Assembly: GCF_022346605.1 (NCBI RefSeq) | Contig: NZ_JAKRNT010000011.1 | Location: 103,210 to 167,209 of the forward strand | Reading direction: 5' to 3' | Source: Sporosarcina sp. ACRSL | GTDB taxonomy: Bacteria > Bacillota > Bacilli > Bacillales_A > Planococcaceae | Length of the DNA stretch: 64,000 nt | Part shown: piece after piece, positions 61,424-64,000 of the stretch | Layout of the letters: each line of letters opens with the position of its first letter | How positions within the stretch are numbered: position 1 is the stretch's first letter | The notes under the pieces: model-generated | What the model was told of the DNA's origin: nothing | Databases searched by the model: none | The model's input: the letters and a program-made list of their open reading frames with translations, nothing else | Translations under genes and position numbers: made by a program

Positions 61424-61867
61424 ATGTCTGAAGTATTCTTGAAAGACGCGCTTGTCACATTGAAGGAAAGCGGTGTTCGGATTACACCGCAAAGGCATGC
61501 TATTTTAGAATTTCTCATTTCTTCCGAGACACATCCTACAGCTGATGAAATATATAGAGCGCTAGAAGATGACTTTCCAAATATGAGTGTTGCGACCGTA
61601 TATAATAATCTACGTGTTTTCCGGAATGCCGGTCTTGTCAAGGAACTCACTTATGGAGATTCTTCGAGCCGCTTCGATTTTGTCACACATGATCATTACC
61701 ATATCATTTGTGATAACTGTGGAAAGATCGTCGACTTCCATCATCCGGGACTTGAGGAAGTAGAGCATCTTGCTTCTCATGTCACGGGATTTGAAGTCAA
61801 TTCTCACCGTCTCGAAGTATATGGAACATGTCCTGATTGTGCTGCAGGCGCGAATAGAGCGAAATAA
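61424..61867 (+). CDS. perR: Peroxide-responsive repressor PerR
   Basis: A 147-residue Fur-family repressor. The structural zinc cysteines are C96, C99, C136 and C139. The Fe/Mn ligands occur at the same numbers as in B. subtilis PerR (H37, D85, H91, H93 and D104), which supports sensing of peroxide by His oxidation and not Fur or Zur function. The N-terminal winged helix has [13 protein letters not shown] and [12 protein letters not shown]. The start is ATG 61424. The gene has a PerR box at its promoter and shares a bidirectional terminator with ygzB. Confidence 0.96.
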   Translation: MSEVFLKDALVTLKESGVRITPQRHAILEFLISSETHPTADEIYRALEDDFPNMSVATVYNNLRVFRNAGLVKELTYGDSSSRFDFVTHDHYHIICDNCGKIVDFHHPGLEEVEHLASHVTGFEVNSHRLEVYGTCPDCAAGANRAK

Positions 61868-61908
61868 GAAAACCGGTTCCGAAGTCGAAAGACGGAACCG
61901 GTTTTCTT
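61867..61908. terminator. Bidirectional terminator perR/ygzB
   Basis: AAGAAAACCGGTTCCG and CGGAACCGGTTTTCTT form a 16-bp stem between convergent genes. Confidence 0.92.
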
Positions 61909-62278
61909 ATTTATTTGCGGATTTCTCCTTTTTTCTTGCAGGACGGTTATAGGCCTCATCGAATTCTTTTCCTTCCAACGAAGGATCCAACGTAAGCGGC
62001 TCTCTGCAATGTCCGCACATATCAACACGGCCGAGCATTTTCGTCTGCTTGCCGCAATTCGGACAGACGATTTGTACAGCCCTTGTCGACAATGTCCCGA
62101 TCCACGCGTAAACAACCGTACTTCCGATAATGGCTAGAAGTCCAAGAACCATGAAGATCAACATAATGATTTCATTATTTCTAAAGAATATGCCAAGATA
62201 CATAATGACGACCCCGATGAAAATGAGGGATAGAGCAAATGACCGGATTCGGTTAATTTTATTTTTATAAGGTTTCAT
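61907..62278 (-). CDS. YgzB-like membrane protein (DUF2614)
   Basis: A 123-residue protein: two membrane segments (about 13-30 and 37-58) and a C-terminal zinc-ribbon [20 protein letters not shown]. The tail is charged. This is YgzB by motif and by its position after perR. Function unknown. Confidence 0.88.
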   Translation of the reverse strand: MKPYKNKINRIRSFALSLIFIGVVIMYLGIFFRNNEIIMLIFMVLGLLAIIGSTVVYAWIGTLSTRAVQIVCPNCGKQTKMLGRVDMCGHCREPLTLDPSLEGKEFDEAYNRPARKKEKSANK

Positions 62279-62444
62279 CAGTAATCCTCCTTAGAATGAT
62301 CGTTCTCGAATGAGAAACGTTTTAAAAGAATTGAACGTTCCTCAATCAATATAGCACAAATTCGATTTGCATCATATTTTACGATTTTATATTGAAGGAT
62401 TTTAAGAAAGCCCTGTCGAAGAAATTATAGGTGGAGGTGTCATA

Positions 62445-63320
62445 ATGGAGCAGGTGTTAAGACCGATTTACCAGGAGCGTGCAAGCTCGCCCGAAACGTT
62501 AGGTGTTATTCTCGTTGAAAAAAGGGGAGCAGGTGATCCGATAACAGACACGTTTGATGAAATCATGTTAATCATTACATCTAATGAAGAAACGCCAATA
62601 TACACAAAACATTACACAGACGGCACTGGAAAAGCAGCAATGCATGTCATTAGCGAAAAGCAATTGCGAAAATGGCTACTGCTCGGCACGAAAAGAAAAG
62701 TGGTAGACTGGCTTTTCTACGGAAAGATCTTCTTTGATCGCAACGAATTTGTTGAACGACTGAAAAATGAACTGAAAGAATTTCCTTTTTACGGTCGGAA
62801 GATAAAGATGGGACTCGAGCTCTCGAGATTAGTAAGAGTGTATATGGAAGGGAAAATGTTTTTTGAACAACACAATTATATGGATGCGTATCATCATGCA
62901 ATTCAATCCCTTCATCATCTTGCAAGGCTCACCGTCATTGAAAAAGGATTGTCCCCCGAAGTGACAGTATGGTCCCAAGTCAAAAGGATCGACCCAGCAA
63001 TCTATAAACTATATGAGGAATTGATCATGAGCGAGGAACCGATAGAGAAAAGATTGGAACTTCTATTCTTGGCAAGTGAATTCTTCATCCATAACCGTAC
63101 ACTAGACGGAGCAAGGCATATTATGGACGTCATGTCGACGAAAGAGGTATGGACGATCCAGGAGCTTCATGAACATGAGGAATTACAGATGTATTCCATT
63201 AACCTTGAAGTCCTCGTTGAGTTTTTAATTGAGAAAGGTTTTATTCAAATCGTGGAAAGTGAATCGAAAAATGAATATGTATTCCATAGAGAATACCGTG
63301 TAAACCGGGATAACCTATAA
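62445..63320 (+). CDS. YgxA-like nucleotidyltransferase-fold protein
   Basis: A 291-residue cytosolic protein similar in length to B. subtilis YgxA, the gene next to rrnD there. The first ~110 residues form a nucleotidyltransferase-like part (DEIMLIIT-x14-DGTGKAAMHVISEKQLRKWLL), and the central part is helical and HEPN-like (YMDAYHHAIQSLHHLARLTVIEKG). Activity unknown; the usual GS-x10-DxD motif is not clear. The start is ATG 62445 with GGAGGTG. An R2 hairpin follows the stop. Confidence 0.85.
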   Translation: MEQVLRPIYQERASSPETLGVILVEKRGAGDPITDTFDEIMLIITSNEETPIYTKHYTDGTGKAAMHVISEKQLRKWLLLGTKRKVVDWLFYGKIFFDRNEFVERLKNELKEFPFYGRKIKMGLELSRLVRVYMEGKMFFEQHNYMDAYHHAIQSLHHLARLTVIEKGLSPEVTVWSQVKRIDPAIYKLYEELIMSEEPIEKRLELLFLASEFFIHNRTLDGARHIMDVMSTKEVWTIQELHEHEELQMYSINLEVLVEFLIEKGFIQIVESESKNEYVFHREYRVNRDNL

Positions 63321-63344
63321 CTATCGTTTTTCTATAATGAAGTG

Positions 63345-63401
63345 TTCGTAACGCTTCGCTTTTACTCGCAAACGCCGTTCTACGTAACGGCGTTTGCGAG
63401 T
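63345..63401. repeat. Family R2 repeat: 16-bp perfect hairpin before rrn
   Basis: ACTCGCAAACGCCGTT (63364-63379) and AACGGCGTTTGCGAGT (63386-63401) form a perfect 16-bp stem with the 6-base loop CTACGT. The left flank AACGCTTCGCTTTT matches other R2 copies. It lies just after ygxA and may terminate it. Confidence 0.8.
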
Positions 63402-63436
63402 AATTAGAATTCTGGATAGTTTTTTTGTTTTTAGTG

Positions 63437-63469
63437 TTGACATATGAAAAGAGCCCATGCTATTATAGT
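63437..63469 (+). promoter_or_regulatory. rrn promoter P1
   Basis: TTGACA (63437-63442) with TATTAT (63461-63466, 18-bp spacer) or TATAGT (63464-63469). It has the usual position, about 410 bp before 16S. Confidence 0.75.
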
Positions 63470-63526
63470 ATTCGTCGCTGAGGCAAGTTAGTTACCAAGC
63501 AGCGAAAAAGTAATTTAAAAAAGTGC

Positions 63527-63555
63527 TTGACTCAGAGAGTTAGCCATGATAAATT
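63527..63555 (+). promoter_or_regulatory. rrn promoter P2
   Basis: TTGACT (63527-63532), a 17-bp spacer, then TAAATT (63550-63555), about 90 bp after P1, as in tandem rrn promoters of Bacillales. Confidence 0.75.
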
Positions 63556-63574
63556 AGAGAAGTCGCTTTTGAAG

Positions 63575-63878
63575 AAGCGCAAAACGAACCTTGAAAACTG
63601 AACAGCAAAACGTCAACAAATAAAGTCTTAAAGCCGACCCCGTCGGCGGACAGACAAATCGAATCTTCGGATTCAAAATTGACATCTTAAATGATGCCAG
63701 CAAGAAACTCGAGCTATTCAAGTTTCTCTAAGATCTACTATTATATAGTGGATCTCCGGCTGGGGAGACGTAGTGCAGTGCTAGGAGATGAACGAGAGAA
63801 GGAAGGAGCGTACTACAGTACGTGACTGACTGAACGAGTGAAATCGACAACGCAATGCGCTGCGTATCGCCGGCCGGT
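63575..63878 (+). other. rrn leader (pre-16S)
   Basis: This transcribed spacer contains CCTTGAAAACTGAACAG (63591-63607), a sequence common in Bacillales rrn leaders near the anti-termination region. The rest holds many short direct and inverted repeats (for example TACTACAGTACGTGACTGACTG) likely to form the processing stem. No gene is seen here. Confidence 0.65.
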
Positions 63879-64000
63879 ATTATGGAGAGTTTGATCCTGG
63901 CTCAGGACGAACGCTGGCGGCGTGCCTAATACATGCAAGTCGAGCGGATTGAAGGGAGCTTGCTCCCTGATATTAGCGGCGGACGGGTGAGTAACACGTG
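63879..64000 (+). rRNA. 16S ribosomal RNA, 5' end (partial)
   Basis: AGAGTTTGATCCTGGCTCAG begins at 63886, placing the mature 5' end near 63879. GACGAACGCTGGCGGCGTGC and CTAATACATGCAAGTCGAGC follow. The gene continues beyond the window. Confidence 0.98.

Overview
The window comes from a low-GC Gram-positive, endospore-forming, flagellated member of the Bacillales. It most resembles Planococcaceae such as Sporosarcina, judging by protein style, the 16S start and the repeat types. Evidence for this includes a gamma-type spore protein (sspE) with a sigma-G-like promoter, motAB behind a sigma-D-like promoter, a PdaA spore-cortex deacetylase, a bacillopeptidase F-like protease, and gene order close to Bacillus subtilis. 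The right half follows the B. subtilis series pdaA / yfhF-recX-yfhH-yfhP-mutY-sspE-ygaC-ygaD-ygaE-gsaB-bcp-perR-ygzB-ygxA-rrn, ending in the first ~120 bases of a 16S rRNA gene. A five-gene dipeptide/oligopeptide ABC operon sits between ygaD and ygaE, a D-2-hydroxyacid dehydrogenase sits between bcp and perR, and fabL is absent.

Layout. 0-3 kb: the tail of an SH3-type protein, a VanZ-like membrane protein, an unknown membrane-anchored protein, and a second RsgA-type GTPase behind an apparent leader-peptide attenuator. 3.3-6.7 kb: ABC-2 exporter plus DesK/NarL-type two-component system. 6.9-11.3 kb: a very large secreted subtilase. 11.4-18.5 kb: small genes, a LysM-3D cell-wall protein, N-acetyltransferase, an amidohydrolase-transporter pair, a glycerophosphodiesterase, and a repeat-rich stretch. 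18.5-27 kb: pseudouridine synthase, ATP-grasp ligase, small Fbp-like protein, amidase, DEAD-type helicase, methionine aminopeptidase, TPP riboswitch-thiT, TspO-like protein. 27-41 kb: peptidases, carbonic anhydrase, motAB, Na+/alanine symporter, YihY protein, zinc/metal P-type ATPase, class I fumarase. 41-64 kb: OsmC, MFS exporter, then the conserved yfh/yga block and rrn.

Three intergenic arrays (107-242, 2862-3175, 6674-6806) are built on an exact 21-bp period, i.e. two DNA helical turns. Arrays 1 and 2 each repeat a GATAA core six times at precisely 21-bp spacing and share a ~28-bp left boundary. Array 3 is the opposite-strand, 15-unit version. This is the strongest unexplained signal here. 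Other regulatory finds are the rsgA-paralogue attenuator, three stacked Fur-family boxes before the metal ATPase, a perfect PerR box at perR, a perfect CcpA cre site, and an orphan structured RNA near 41.4-41.6 kb. Two families of GC-rich intergenic repeat are also scattered through the window.

Coordinates and motif positions were read by eye. Family names rest on recognition of conserved motifs, not on database searches. Many starts were moved inward to the codon with a properly spaced ribosome binding site, often TTG or GTG.
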